A DNA stretch of 64,000 bases from Rhodoglobus vestalii (GTDB taxonomy: Bacteria > Actinomycetota > Actinomycetes > Actinomycetales > Microbacteriaceae), in contig NZ_VFRA01000001.1 in NCBI RefSeq assembly GCF_006788895.1, positions 806,001-870,000 on the forward strand. The letters run 5' to 3'. The first letter of the stretch is position 1. Each line of letters begins with the position of its first letter. The notes beneath the pieces were generated by a model that had not been told where the DNA came from, did not search any database, and worked only from the letters and a program-made list of their open reading frames with translations. The position numbers and the translations under genes are program-made. This document shows positions 37,426-46,371 of the stretch, in pieces.

Positions 37426-38196
37426 ATGGTCCGGAACAGCTCTCGCTCAGTTGACGCCACCGGCGTCGTTCCGCGCGGTGCCCTTCACCGCGGAATCACC
37501 GGAGCAGCGCTTCGACTGTTCCGACCGTTTCTTAAAATGAACATGGTGGCTTATCGGGCAGAGGTCGCTGATTCTCTCTTCCCCGCGGGCACCCCCGAGG
37601 GCGAAGTTGTTGCTCCAGACTCCCGCCGCATGCTATTCGTTGGTGACATTGCCGCATCCGGCTATGGGGTACTCAATCACGGGCTTGCCGTTGTATCTCA
37701 AACTGCACGCTCGGTGGCACGAGAGCGGAACAGTGGATGCTCGTGGAGCACCATCACCGACGCAGAGCTCACCATGTCGCGCGCGGCAGCTCACCTCGCG
37801 ACCGCCGAAACCGACGCGGATGTTGTTGTCATCATCCTGGGGCCGCCAGACGTATTGCTTGGCACAACCGCGACAGAATGGTCAACGAAACTCCGCCAAC
37901 TGATCGGCACTGTGCGGCAGGGGCCCAACCCCGAGTGCGCGGTGGTTGTCTCAGCGATTCCGCCGATGTATCGCTTTCGCGCGATGCCACGATTCGTGCA
38001 GCGCATTCTTGCCCTGCAGATTCATCGCCTCAATCGAAGCTCGCTTCAGGTGGTGGATTCGCTCCCCGGCGTCAGTTACTCCCCCTTCCCCAGCCTCGAC
38101 ACCTGCACCAAATTTGTTCACGACAACCTCAATTGGCGAACAGTCCATGCGCTGTGGGGACAACAACTCGGCGCGGCGACCGCGGCGGCGCTCTAA
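37426..38196 (+). CDS. SGNH-hydrolase-like protein lacking the catalytic serine
   Basis: A 256-residue protein with the overall block order of SGNH/GDSL hydrolases, but key residues changed: block I reads FVGDIAASGYG (residues 71-81), with Ile in place of the nucleophilic Ser; block III is GPPDV (139-143) where GxND is expected; only the His of block V (FVHDN, His232) remains, without the usual Asp two or three residues before it. It may bind sugars or lipids without hydrolysing them, or act in surface polymer modification; function unknown. Similar degenerate members occur among actinobacterial SGNH proteins. Confidence 0.6.
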   Translation: MVRNSSRSVDATGVVPRGALHRGITGAALRLFRPFLKMNMVAYRAEVADSLFPAGTPEGEVVAPDSRRMLFVGDIAASGYGVLNHGLAVVSQTARSVARERNSGCSWSTITDAELTMSRAAAHLATAETDADVVVIILGPPDVLLGTTATEWSTKLRQLIGTVRQGPNPECAVVVSAIPPMYRFRAMPRFVQRILALQIHRLNRSSLQVVDSLPGVSYSPFPSLDTCTKFVHDNLNWRTVHALWGQQLGAATAAAL

Positions 38197-38244
38197 ACCT
38201 CTCGGGAACTCAATAACCGCGGGTCTGCGTGAAAGACTCTTTCC

Positions 38245-38793
38245 GTGCCCTCCCCCCGACAACGCCCTCGCATCCTCAGTGCCGGTACCGCTATTGTTGT
38301 TGCACTTATCGCAGCCGTAGCGCTGGCCGGATGCTCGCGAGCGGCAGCAACCCGTGAAGCTGCCCCGGACATCCCGGATGATGCATTCCCGGCAACCGTG
38401 ACCTACGTGCACGATGGCGACACCCTCTACCTCGACAACGGAAGCACCGAGCTCACGGTGCGCCTGATCGGAATTGACACCCCCGAACTCGACAGCGCGC
38501 AACAGCCTGATGCCGGCGAATGCTACGGCGAGGAGGCCCGCGATCTGCTGAGAGATTTTCTCCCGGAGGGTACGGCGGTATGGGCTGTCGAAGATCGCGA
38601 ACCCGAGGATCGCTACGAGCGCTCGCTGCTCTACGTCTATCTCGGCGATGGAACCTTCGTCAATCTCGCGATGATCGAACTCGGTGCCGCCGAAGCGCTC
38701 AAGGTGGGACTAAACGATCGCTTCTGGCCCGCACTACAGAGTGCCGAAGACGAGGCTTTCGCGGCGCAGCTCGGCAGGTGGGGTCAGTGCTAG
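38245..38793 (+). CDS. Secreted lipoprotein with staphylococcal-nuclease domain
   Basis: A 182-residue protein: lipoprotein signal (VALIAAVALAGC, cysteine about residue 30), then a thermonuclease fold with VHDGDTLYLD, VRLIGIDTPELDS (catalytic Arg and Glu) and EDRYERSLLYVYL (second Arg). It should cleave DNA or RNA with Ca2+ outside the membrane, perhaps for scavenging. GTG at 38245 is the start. It lies 48 bp after the SGNH-like gene. Confidence 0.9.
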   Translation: MPSPRQRPRILSAGTAIVVALIAAVALAGCSRAAATREAAPDIPDDAFPATVTYVHDGDTLYLDNGSTELTVRLIGIDTPELDSAQQPDAGECYGEEARDLLRDFLPEGTAVWAVEDREPEDRYERSLLYVYLGDGTFVNLAMIELGAAEALKVGLNDRFWPALQSAEDEAFAAQLGRWGQC

Positions 38794-38828
38794 CCAGTAT
38801 CCCAGCAAGCACATGACACGATTGGTGG

Positions 38829-39671
38829 ATGCTCGACCCCGCCAATCCCGTCATGCTCGTGCTCTTGTGGCTCACCCTCGTTGGGGTACTCGCCACACTC
38901 ACGCTGCGGACGATCCGTCGGGACCAGCGCGAATACCGCCGCTTTAAGAAGTTTCGCACCACAAAGCGTCGCCAGCTCATGCTGCGCCGGTGGTTGCTCA
39001 TCTCCTTCACACTGTTTGGCGGCATGACGGCTATTGCGTTGCTGGCGAGCGGGCGCTTTGCCGCTCCCCTGCTCGCCGAGGTGCAGGCATGGCCGTGGGT
39101 GTCGGCTCTCCTGTCGATTCTCGAGGCGCGACCATCTGTCACCGGCGGTGTGATCATCGGCCTGATCATTGGTGTTGTCGCGCTGACAATCGTCGGGGTA
39201 GTCGCGGTGCGCAAAGAGGGCGATGAAATCATGAGTGTTGGTGATATTCAAGCGATCTTGCCGCGCAACCGCCAAGAGCTTGTGCTCGGGGGGCTGCTCT
39301 CCATCAATGCCGGTGTTGTCGAAGAATTGCTTTTCAGACTCGCGCTGCCCGCACTGCTGTTCGCGACCACCGGCAATGCGATTGTCGCGATCGTCGGAAG
39401 CTTGGTGCTGTTTGGGCTCATGCATTCGTATCAGGGGGTCGCTGGGATCGTGGGCACAGCCGTCATCGGGGCTATCTTCATGGCGATCTATGTGTTGACC
39501 GGCAGCATCCTCATTGCGATCATTGCGCACGCCGTGCTCGATCTGAGATCGCTCGTGGTTATCCCGATGGCGATTGGCGGCGTGCACCGCATTGACGGGC
39601 GCACCACCCCGCGTGCATTCGCGGCGAAACCTGCTCCGACCGCAGCGCTGCCGCAGACGCCTGAAAACTGA
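38829..39671 (+). CDS. CPBP-family intramembrane metalloprotease (second)
   Basis: A 280-residue membrane protein, helices at about 7-25, 54-74, 105-125 and then the CPBP domain with NAGVVEELLFRLALPALL (EExxxR), FGLMHSYQGVAGIVGT and IIAHAVLDLRSLV. The basic loop RRDQREYRRFKKFRTTKRRQ follows the first helix. Substrate unknown. It is unrelated in detail to the CPBP gene at 33.5 kb. Ends convergently with mfd. Confidence 0.87.
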   Translation: MLDPANPVMLVLLWLTLVGVLATLTLRTIRRDQREYRRFKKFRTTKRRQLMLRRWLLISFTLFGGMTAIALLASGRFAAPLLAEVQAWPWVSALLSILEARPSVTGGVIIGLIIGVVALTIVGVVAVRKEGDEIMSVGDIQAILPRNRQELVLGGLLSINAGVVEELLFRLALPALLFATTGNAIVAIVGSLVLFGLMHSYQGVAGIVGTAVIGAIFMAIYVLTGSILIAIIAHAVLDLRSLVVIPMAIGGVHRIDGRTTPRAFAAKPAPTAALPQTPEN

Positions 39672-39682
39672 CGGCTGGGGTC

Positions 39683-39698
39683 TAGCGCCGCAGCGCTA
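39683..39698. terminator. Short hairpin between convergent CPBP and mfd genes
   Basis: TAGCGC-CGCA-GCGCTA, 6-bp stem with 4-base loop, in the 60-bp gap. Bidirectional terminator by position only; no T run. Confidence 0.35.
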
Positions 39699-39731
39699 AC
39701 ACTCGGGAACCGACGCCGCAAGCTCGCTCAG

Positions 39732-42700
39732 CTACGCCTTGGCAGCATCCGGCTTTGTTGTGACGGTGGCGGCTTCGGTGGCAGCCGCCTTTTCGGCTGC
39801 CGCAACTTCAGCAAGCTCGGCGACGGTATCGCGCGCACCGAAGATCGACATGAGCAAGTCTTTGGTCCACTCGATGAGTTGACCGTCGCTTGCCCCCGTC
39901 GGCAGCGGGATAATCGCTGTCGATGCTGCCGAGTGATATTTCGATGCCGGATACATGCGCTGCAGACGAACCTGAATCGAGTCGAGAAGGTTGGCGGGCG
40001 CAACCCGAAGTTTGTCCCCCATCACCACGACCTCGCTGAGGTTCGCTTTTTGAGCCATTCGGCGCAGTCGAGACACCGCAATCAGGTGCTGAACTTGTTC
40101 TGGTGGCTCACCATAGCGGTCGGTCAGTTCTTCCGACACCCGATCGATGCTGTCTGCGGATGCCGCCGGGGCGCTGGCCGTCGAAAGCTTCTGATAGGCC
40201 TCGAGGCGCAGTCGCTCGCTTTCCACATAGTCTTCGGGAATGTTGGCGTTTACCGGCAATTCGAGGCGCAGCTCGGTTTGACCTTCGGCAACGTCGCCGC
40301 GGAAGGTCGAGACGGCTTCGCCGATCATCCGCAAGTAGAGGTCGAAGCCGACCCCGGCGATGTGACCGGATTGTTCGCCACCGAGCAGGTTTCCGGCACC
40401 GCGGATTTCGAGGTCTTTGAGCGCGATCTGCATTCCGGCACCCAATTCGTTGTTGGCTGCGATGGTGTCGAGGCGATCGTGGGCAGTTTCGCTGAGGGGT
40501 TTTTCTTCGTCGTAGAGGAAGTAGGCGTAGGCACGTTCGCGGCCGCGACCGACTCGGCCACGCAGCTGGTGCAGTTGGCTGAGGCCGTACTTGTCGGCAC
40601 GGTCAATGATGAGGGTGTTGGCATTGGCAATGTCTAGCCCGGTTTCGATGATGGTCGTCGAGACGAGCACATCAAATTTGCGCTCCCAGAAGTCGACCAT
40701 CACCTGTTCGAGCACCGATTCCGGCAGTTGCCCGTGGGCTACCGCGATGCGGGCATCCGGTACCAACTCGGCAAGTTTGGCTGCTGCCCGGTTGATGGAA
40801 CTGACCCGGTTGTGCACATAAAAAACTTGACCTTCGCGCAGCAGTTCGCGACGAATCGCCGCCGAAACCTGGCGTTCGGAATACGGCCCCACAAAGCTCA
40901 GGATGGGGTGGCGGTCTTCTGGTGGTGTCGCGAGCGTCGACATTTCGCGGATGCCCGTCACCGCCATCTCGAGGGTTCGAGGAATCGGGGTTGCGGTCAT
41001 AGCCAAAATGTCGACATTGGTTTTGAGCTTCTTGAGAGCGTCTTTGTGCTCAACACCGAAGCGTTGCTCTTCGTCGATGATGACGAGCCCAAGATCTTTG
41101 AAGGCAACATTTTTTGACAGCAGGCGGTGGGTTCCGATGACGACATCGACGGTTCCGTCGGTGAGGCCAGCGAGGGTTTCCCGCGCCTCTTTGTCGGTTT
41201 GGAACCGACTGAGGGCCCGCAAGTGCACCGGGAACCCGGCAAACCGGTCGGCGAAGGTTTCGATGTGCTGACGCACCAGCAGCGTAGTGGGCACAATCAT
41301 CGCAACCTGCTTGCCATCCTGAACCGCTTTGAACGCCGCCCGCACAGCAACCTCGGTCTTGCCGTACCCGACATCACCGCTCAGTAAACGATCCATCGGA
41401 ATCGGGCTCTGCATGTCAGCCTTGACCTCATCGATAGTGGTCAGCTGGTCGGGGGTTTCGGCGAAAGCGAAAGCTTCTTCGAGCTCGCGCTGCCAGGGAG
41501 TGTCGGCCGAGAAGGCGTAGCCCCTGCTGGCCATGCGTGCGCTGTAAAGCTTCACCAGTTCGACGGCGATGTCGCGTACAGCACGGCGGGCCTTGGTTTT
41601 GGCCGCCGACCAGTCGCTGCCGCCCATCTTGTTGAGCGTGGGGGCTTCGCCGCCGACATAGCGTGACAGCAGGTCAAGCTGATCAGTGGGCACATAGAGC
41701 TTATCGCCGGGGTATCCACGTTTATTGGGCGCATATTCCAGCAGCAAGAACTCGCGTTGAGTCTTCACCGCGTTACGACCACCGGTACTCACCTGGCGGG
41801 TCACCAGCTCAAGAAATTTGCCAATGCCGTGAGTGTGATGCACAACCAAGTCACCCGTCTTCAACTGCAGCGGGTCGACAACGTTCTTGCGTCGCGTCGC
41901 CAATTTGCGCGTCGGGCGCGAGGCGTAACCGACAGAACGACCAAAGAACTCGCCCTCGCTGAGCACGGCAAGCTTGATCGACTCAATGGCAAAACCATGG
42001 TCGACGGATGCCCGCAGCAGATACGCAACCCCTGGCTCAGTCACCGCGGGGAACGACTCAACGGCACGCCCCGACAGCTCACGCTCGGCCAGCAGATCGG
42101 CCGTGCGCTCCACGAGTCCACTGCCCTCAGCGATGATCCCCACCGTCCAACCATCAGCAAGTAACCGGCCGACGTGATCGAGCGCGCCATCAATGGTTCC
42201 CGCGAATGAGGGCATCGCCGCGGCATCGATGCGCACATATTCGGAGGCTTCTTCTGCAGCATCGAGCAGGCTGTCGGCATCCGCCTCCCCTGAATCGAAG
42301 CTGCTGAAGGTCCACCAGGGGCGTGAGCCGGCCGAGGCTCGAAGTGAGTTGAGGGTGACGAAGTCTCCGGCATCCAAGTCGATGGGTTCTTCGGCTCCGG
42401 CGGTTGCTGCGTTCCACGCGGCGCTCAAGAATTCGCGGTTCGTTTCGGCGAGGTTCACCGCTCGAGATGACACCTTCTCTGGCGACAGCACGGCGATGGC
42501 GGCATCAGCCGGGAGGTAGTGGGTGAGCGGAACAAGTCGGTCTACCAGGGCGGGTGCCAGCGACTCCATGCCGTCGACGGGGATACCCTCAGCGATCTTC
42601 GCGAGCATTGTCGAGAGGCTCGGAAACTCGTGCTGCATTTCGCGCGCACGCTGACGCACCGAGTCGCTCAGCAGCACTTCGCGGCTGGGCACCAACTCTG

Positions 42701-43379
42701 CAAAGACAATGTCGCCGTCGATCGAACGCTGGTCGGCGACGGAGAACTCGCGCAACTGTTCCAACTCGTCGCCAAAAAATTCGAGGCGAAGCGGATGCTC
42801 GTGGTTGGGGGCAAACACGTCGAGGATTCCGCCGCGCACCGCAAACTCACCCCGACGAGTCACCATGTCGACACGGGAATATGCCAGGGCAACCAAGCGC
42901 TCGGCCAGCGCCGAGAGATCGTAGTTTCTGCCCCCCGCCGTCAACGCAATGGGCTCGATAGCGGTGAGGTTGTCGGCGATTGGCTGAAGGGCCGCGCGAA
43001 CCGATGCCACCACAACAAACTGGCCTACCGGATTTTCTTGCCACCGCGCCAGATCGCGTAGCGCCTGCATCCGCTTTCCCACGGTTTCTGCACTCGGGCT
43101 CAAGCGTTCGTGCGGGAGCGTCTCCCAGGCCGGAAATTCCACGATCTGCGCATCGGGAAGGTAGCTCGTCAGCGAGCGGCGGAGTGATTCTGATTCCCGG
43201 CCGGTCGCCGTAATGGCGAGCAGCGAACGTGGCGCATCGCTCTTCGTGAGCAGACCCCCCAGTAGCGGTGCGCGAAGGCCCTCAACGAGCGAGAAATCTG
43301 CGCTCTGATCGAAGAATCGCAGTGCGTTCTCCACAGTATGGGCGCGCGAAAGCGCTGAGATAAGTCCGTCGAGAGTCAC
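39732..43379 (-). CDS. mfd: Transcription-repair coupling factor
   Basis: A 1215-residue translocase that removes stalled RNA polymerase from DNA lesions and recruits UvrA. Domains run in order: UvrB-like D1/D2 (1-330), CarD-like RNA-polymerase interaction domain (about 500-580, LKTGDLVVHHTHGIGKFLEL), helicase with Walker A SGDVGYGKTEVAVRAAF and DEEQ box VIIDEEQRFGVEHK, the TRG segment, and the C-terminal regulatory D7. An alanine/threonine-rich tail follows. Full length with no defect seen. pth and rplY lie upstream in the same direction. Confidence 0.96.
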   Translation of the reverse strand: MTLDGLISALSRAHTVENALRFFDQSADFSLVEGLRAPLLGGLLTKSDAPRSLLAITATGRESESLRRSLTSYLPDAQIVEFPAWETLPHERLSPSAETVGKRMQALRDLARWQENPVGQFVVVASVRAALQPIADNLTAIEPIALTAGGRNYDLSALAERLVALAYSRVDMVTRRGEFAVRGGILDVFAPNHEHPLRLEFFGDELEQLREFSVADQRSIDGDIVFAELVPSREVLLSDSVRQRAREMQHEFPSLSTMLAKIAEGIPVDGMESLAPALVDRLVPLTHYLPADAAIAVLSPEKVSSRAVNLAETNREFLSAAWNAATAGAEEPIDLDAGDFVTLNSLRASAGSRPWWTFSSFDSGEADADSLLDAAEEASEYVRIDAAAMPSFAGTIDGALDHVGRLLADGWTVGIIAEGSGLVERTADLLAERELSGRAVESFPAVTEPGVAYLLRASVDHGFAIESIKLAVLSEGEFFGRSVGYASRPTRKLATRRKNVVDPLQLKTGDLVVHHTHGIGKFLELVTRQVSTGGRNAVKTQREFLLLEYAPNKRGYPGDKLYVPTDQLDLLSRYVGGEAPTLNKMGGSDWSAAKTKARRAVRDIAVELVKLYSARMASRGYAFSADTPWQRELEEAFAFAETPDQLTTIDEVKADMQSPIPMDRLLSGDVGYGKTEVAVRAAFKAVQDGKQVAMIVPTTLLVRQHIETFADRFAGFPVHLRALSRFQTDKEARETLAGLTDGTVDVVIGTHRLLSKNVAFKDLGLVIIDEEQRFGVEHKDALKKLKTNVDILAMTATPIPRTLEMAVTGIREMSTLATPPEDRHPILSFVGPYSERQVSAAIRRELLREGQVFYVHNRVSSINRAAAKLAELVPDARIAVAHGQLPESVLEQVMVDFWERKFDVLVSTTIIETGLDIANANTLIIDRADKYGLSQLHQLRGRVGRGRERAYAYFLYDEEKPLSETAHDRLDTIAANNELGAGMQIALKDLEIRGAGNLLGGEQSGHIAGVGFDLYLRMIGEAVSTFRGDVAEGQTELRLELPVNANIPEDYVESERLRLEAYQKLSTASAPAASADSIDRVSEELTDRYGEPPEQVQHLIAVSRLRRMAQKANLSEVVVMGDKLRVAPANLLDSIQVRLQRMYPASKYHSAASTAIIPLPTGASDGQLIEWTKDLLMSIFGARDTVAELAEVAAAEKAAATEAATVTTKPDAAKA

Positions 43380-43470
43380 CGGAGAATTCTACTCGGGGCT
43401 ACCGACAGCACGATGCGAGTTCACCCACAGCGCAGCGGCATGCAGCAGCGCGCCGCGGTGCGGCAGCATG

Positions 43471-43494
43471 GCGGTACGGCGGTACGGCGGTACG
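43471..43494. repeat. Three tandem GCGGTACG units
   Basis: Three perfect 8-bp copies in the mfd-pth gap. The core CGGTAC also occurs in the 16-bp repeats at 45.8 kb. No function proposed. Confidence 0.7.
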
Positions 43495-43510
43495 AAAGCG
43501 ATGCAGCACG

Positions 43511-44092
43511 CTAGCGCGGGCTGTGAAAGCGCTGTTGGGCAGCTTCGAGGCCGTCGCTCGCCACCAGGGCAACGGCATCCGCCGCGTCGCTAAGAAGGTT
43601 GGGCAACACACTGCGTTCGTCGCCCGAGAAGTCGCGCAAGACGAAGTCCGCCGCTGGTTGGCGACCGGGGGGCCGCCCGATGCCGACCCGAACACGGGTG
43701 AAGTCTGGCGATCCGACAGCCGCAGCGATATCGCGGATGCCATTGTGGCCACCATGACCGCCACCGCCTTTGAGCTTCAGCGAGTCAAAATCAATGTCGA
43801 GCTCATCGTGCACGACGATGAGTCGCTCTACAGGAATCTTGTAGAAGCGCATCAGTGCCGCCACGGGGCCACCAGAAAGATTCATGAACGAATTAGGTTT
43901 GGCCAGAATGAGCTTGGGGGCGTCACCAAAGCTGCGGCCTTCAGCAACAGCAGCATTGGCTTTGTGATTCTTGAAGCTGGCAGAGAGCTCGTCTGCCAAG
44001 TGGGCCAACACCATGTGGCCCACATTGTGGCGATTACCGGCGTAGCCGGGCCCGGGGTTACCGAGCCCGACTACCAACCATTGGTCATCCAC
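43511..44092 (-). CDS. pth: Peptidyl-tRNA hydrolase
   Basis: A 193-residue enzyme that frees tRNA from dropped-off peptidyl-tRNA. Signature residues: [21 protein letters not shown] (catalytic His), [46 protein letters not shown] and [13 protein letters not shown]. It lies 26 bp after rplY, a usual pairing. Confidence 0.96.
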   Translation of the reverse strand: MDDQWLVVGLGNPGPGYAGNRHNVGHMVLAHLADELSASFKNHKANAAVAEGRSFGDAPKLILAKPNSFMNLSGGPVAALMRFYKIPVERLIVVHDELDIDFDSLKLKGGGGHGGHNGIRDIAAAVGSPDFTRVRVGIGRPPGRQPAADFVLRDFSGDERSVLPNLLSDAADAVALVASDGLEAAQQRFHSPR

Positions 44093-44118
44093 GATTTCTC
44101 GCTTGCGAAAGAATCGGA

Positions 44119-44754
44119 TTATTCGGAGTCCTCAGCGGCAGCAGCAGCGGCAGCACCTTCTGCAGCGGTTGCTTCGGAGGCTTCTTCAGCGGCATCAGCT
44201 TCGACAGATGCGCGCGGCACGCTCACGAGGATCACCAGAAGGTCATCATCGGAGAGAAGAGACGAACCCTCGATGAGGGTGACGTCCTTGGCGTAGACGT
44301 GCTCGCCCTCTTCACGGCCCTCAATATCAACGGTGAAGTACTCGGGAATGTGAGTTGCCTCAGATTCGACCGAGATGGTCGGTGCGTCGAGGTTGTAGAT
44401 GGTGCCGGGCGCAGTCTCTCCGACAACGTGGATGGGCACATCGACGATGACTTTCTCACCCTTGCGGATAACAACAAGGTCAATGTGTTCGATGATCTGA
44501 CGAACTGGGTCTTTCTGAACATCCTTGACGAGAGCGAGCTGGCTCTTGCCGTTGATGTCGAGGTCCAAGATCTGGTTCGATTTGCGCAGGATGAGCGCAA
44601 TCTCGTGACCCGGGAGGGCAACGTGGATGGGGTCGGTGCCGTGACCGTAGATCACTGCGGGAATCTTGCCTGCAGCACGGAGCTTGCGGGCAGCACCCTT
44701 GCCGAAGGAATCACGGGTATCCGTGATTACGTGGTTGACGCCTGGCTTAGCCAT
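44119..44754 (-). CDS. rplY: 50S ribosomal protein L25/general stress protein Ctc
   Basis: A 211-residue long-form L25. The 5S-rRNA-binding N-domain ([22 protein letters not shown]) is followed by the TL5/CTC beta domain ([11 protein letters not shown]...[25 protein letters not shown]) and an acidic alanine-rich tail. AGGAGAAAACA precedes the ATG. Upstream is a 590-bp stretch that carries only a pseudogene. Confidence 0.95.
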   Translation of the reverse strand: MAKPGVNHVITDTRDSFGKGAARKLRAAGKIPAVIYGHGTDPIHVALPGHEIALILRKSNQILDLDINGKSQLALVKDVQKDPVRQIIEHIDLVVIRKGEKVIVDVPIHVVGETAPGTIYNLDAPTISVESEATHIPEYFTVDIEGREEGEHVYAKDVTLIEGSSLLSDDDLLVILVSVPRASVEADAAEEASEATAAEGAAAAAAAEDSE

Positions 44755-44959
44755 TGTTTTCTCCTCAAGGACCGTGATCCGTGGTGGGCACCGTAGTTAT
44801 AGGCACAGCGCCCAGATGATGTCTGTTGTTCAACTCGAACGCCGGCAGGCTGATCGCCTGCCACGTGAGGAAAAGCCCTGTGACTTGCCCGCCGCGTCGA
44901 TAACGGAACCCGAAAGTTCCCTCGCCGAAGTTCAACGTTCGACTATACACGGTTGCTGT

Positions 44960-45265
44960 TCAGACCGGGTACTTCTCGGTGAGGAGCTGGCGGTACGAGT
45001 GCTTGCGAGCTGAGCACGCAACGATGGTGGGATTGCCCGCGGCGATCTCTGCACCGATGCGCTCGGCAATGATCTCTAGCCAGGGGGTTCGGTCGTAATC
45101 GTTGAGGGCGTGGCCTGCACCCATTTTCTTTTCGTCGGCGCTGGGGTGAAGGTCGTCACCGTCGATAAATTACATGCCCCGTTCGCGGGCGAGGGAAGCG
45201 CCAGCAGTTGATCTACCTGATCCTGAAACACCCATCACGATGAGGGGCAGAAATTGTGAAGTCAC
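44960..45265 (-). pseudogene. gntK: Decayed gluconokinase
   Basis: The minus-strand frame from GTG 45265 (GAGGA five bases upstream) reads PLIVMGVSGSGRSTAGASLA, a gluconokinase P-loop with Arg in place of the Walker lysine, then RERGM and an in-frame TAA at 45170-45172. Beyond it the same frame continues FIDGDDLHPSADEKKMGAGH, ALNDYDRTPWLEIIAERIG and IVACSARKHSYRQLLTEKYP, all matching gluconokinase, and ends at TGA 44960-44962, about 65 codons short of the usual length. Three lesions (K to R, nonsense, 3' truncation) show a dead gene. It lies near gnd, which would use its product. Confidence 0.88.
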
Positions 45266-45348
45266 AGTCTTCCTCACAATCGACGCCGCGTTAAGTCTGA
45301 TATTAATCTGATCACCATGGCACAATAATGTTACGGAAGGATGATGCC

Positions 45349-45774
45349 ATGAGCGAGGATCTGAATGATCCAGTCGAAGAATTAGAACTGGAGACCTGCT
45401 GGGAGCTGCTGCGCACTGCCAGCTTCGGCCGAATTGCTGTCAGCTTTCGGGGTGAGCCAGAAATCACGCCGGTCAACTTCATCGCGTTCGATAATCGGCT
45501 ACTGATGCGCACAGCGCAGGGTACCAAACTGCTGAAGCTCACCATCAACGACAAGGTCGCGCTGGAGACAGACTCAGTGGGCGCGCACACGGCTTGGAGC
45601 GTGGTAGTCAAAGGAACGGCGCGCGCAATCGAGTCTCAGGATGAGATCTACGAGGCCGACAAGTTGCCGCTGCACCCACTCATCCCCACCCTCAAATACG
45701 TGTGGGTTGAGATCACTCCAACCGAGGTCTCCGGGCGTCGCTTCACGCTCGGGCCTGAACCCGAACGGTACTGA
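45349..45774 (+). CDS. Pyridoxamine 5'-phosphate oxidase-family flavin protein
   Basis: A 141-residue split-barrel protein of the PNPOx-like/nitroreductase-related superfamily. The start CWELLRTASFGRIAVSFRGEPEITPVNFIAFDNRLLMRTAQGTKL is the FMN- or F420-binding barrel, and SVVVKGTARAI the partner strand. The reaction is unknown. ATG 45349 follows GGAAGGATG. The last codons (GPEPERY and TGA) are the first unit of a 16-bp tandem array that continues for seven more copies after the gene. Confidence 0.85.
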   Translation: MSEDLNDPVEELELETCWELLRTASFGRIAVSFRGEPEITPVNFIAFDNRLLMRTAQGTKLLKLTINDKVALETDSVGAHTAWSVVVKGTARAIESQDEIYEADKLPLHPLIPTLKYVWVEITPTEVSGRRFTLGPEPERY

Positions 45775-45883
45775 ACCCGAACGGTACTGAACCCGAACGG
45801 TACTGAACCCGAACGGTACTGAACCCGAACGGTACTGAACCCGAACGGTACTGAACCCGAACGGTACTGAACCCGAACGGTAC
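45756..45883. repeat. Eight perfect 16-bp tandem repeats
   Basis: Unit TGAACCCGAACGGTAC, copies at 45756, 45772, 45788, 45804, 45820, 45836, 45852 and 45868, all identical. The first copy is inside the PNPOx-like gene, and the TGA that begins the second copy is its stop codon, so copy-number change would not alter the protein. Likely a variable-number locus formed by slippage. Confidence 0.95.
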
Positions 45884-45895
45884 TGACCGAGGGCC

Positions 45896-46213
45896 TCAGA
45901 GTGCGCCCTGCACCAGAGCTCCCATGGGGATCGCCGTCATCCGAACAACCTCGACCGGGGCTATGAGGTGCTCCCCTATTGCGGCGCCGAGCGCCGCAAC
46001 CGCCGGGCTGGAACCGTGCGCATCCAACAACTCTGCCGACTCCCACTTCTCGATCATCACGAGTGAGCCATCAGCGGCTTCGTGGATGGCGTAAAGCTCG
46101 CACCCTGATTCTTCATGCACTGCGGCAATGGCAGTGCGGAGCGCATCCAACACAATCTCGCGGCTCTCGAGCCGAAGGTGGAATGTGGCGGTAACGATCA
46201 CTGGCTTGCTCAT
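45896..46213 (-). CDS. ABM-domain protein (putative quinol monooxygenase, YgiN-like)
   Basis: A 105-residue small alpha-beta barrel protein: VIVTATFHLRLESREIVLDALRTAIAAVHEESGCELYAIHEA, then VMIEKWESAELLDAHGSSPAVAALG. Such proteins form dimers and may oxidise quinols or aromatic compounds; the substrate here is unknown. It reads towards the 16-bp array and ends 12 bp from it. Confidence 0.85.
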   Translation of the reverse strand: MSKPVIVTATFHLRLESREIVLDALRTAIAAVHEESGCELYAIHEAADGSLVMIEKWESAELLDAHGSSPAVAALGAAIGEHLIAPVEVVRMTAIPMGALVQGAL

Positions 46214-46371
46214 ACCCTCACGCTACTCTCTGATCGCTGAGCACGTGCACCCCCCAACTCTGCTCCGCACGCATCCTGAACGGATGCCGCAAACCGTGCC
46301 CGCGCGGTATCCTAGGCTTGATGATTGGGCTACCACCCACCACTGTGTCCCAGAGTCAAGGAGTGCACCAC

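Noticed and set aside
33457..39671. CPBP proteases as part of a bacteriocin immunity or defence island
   Set aside because: No precursor peptide, modification enzyme or toxin is near either gene; the surroundings are housekeeping.
45756..45883. Possible CRISPR array
   Set aside because: Units are contiguous 16-bp copies without spacers, and no cas genes are near.
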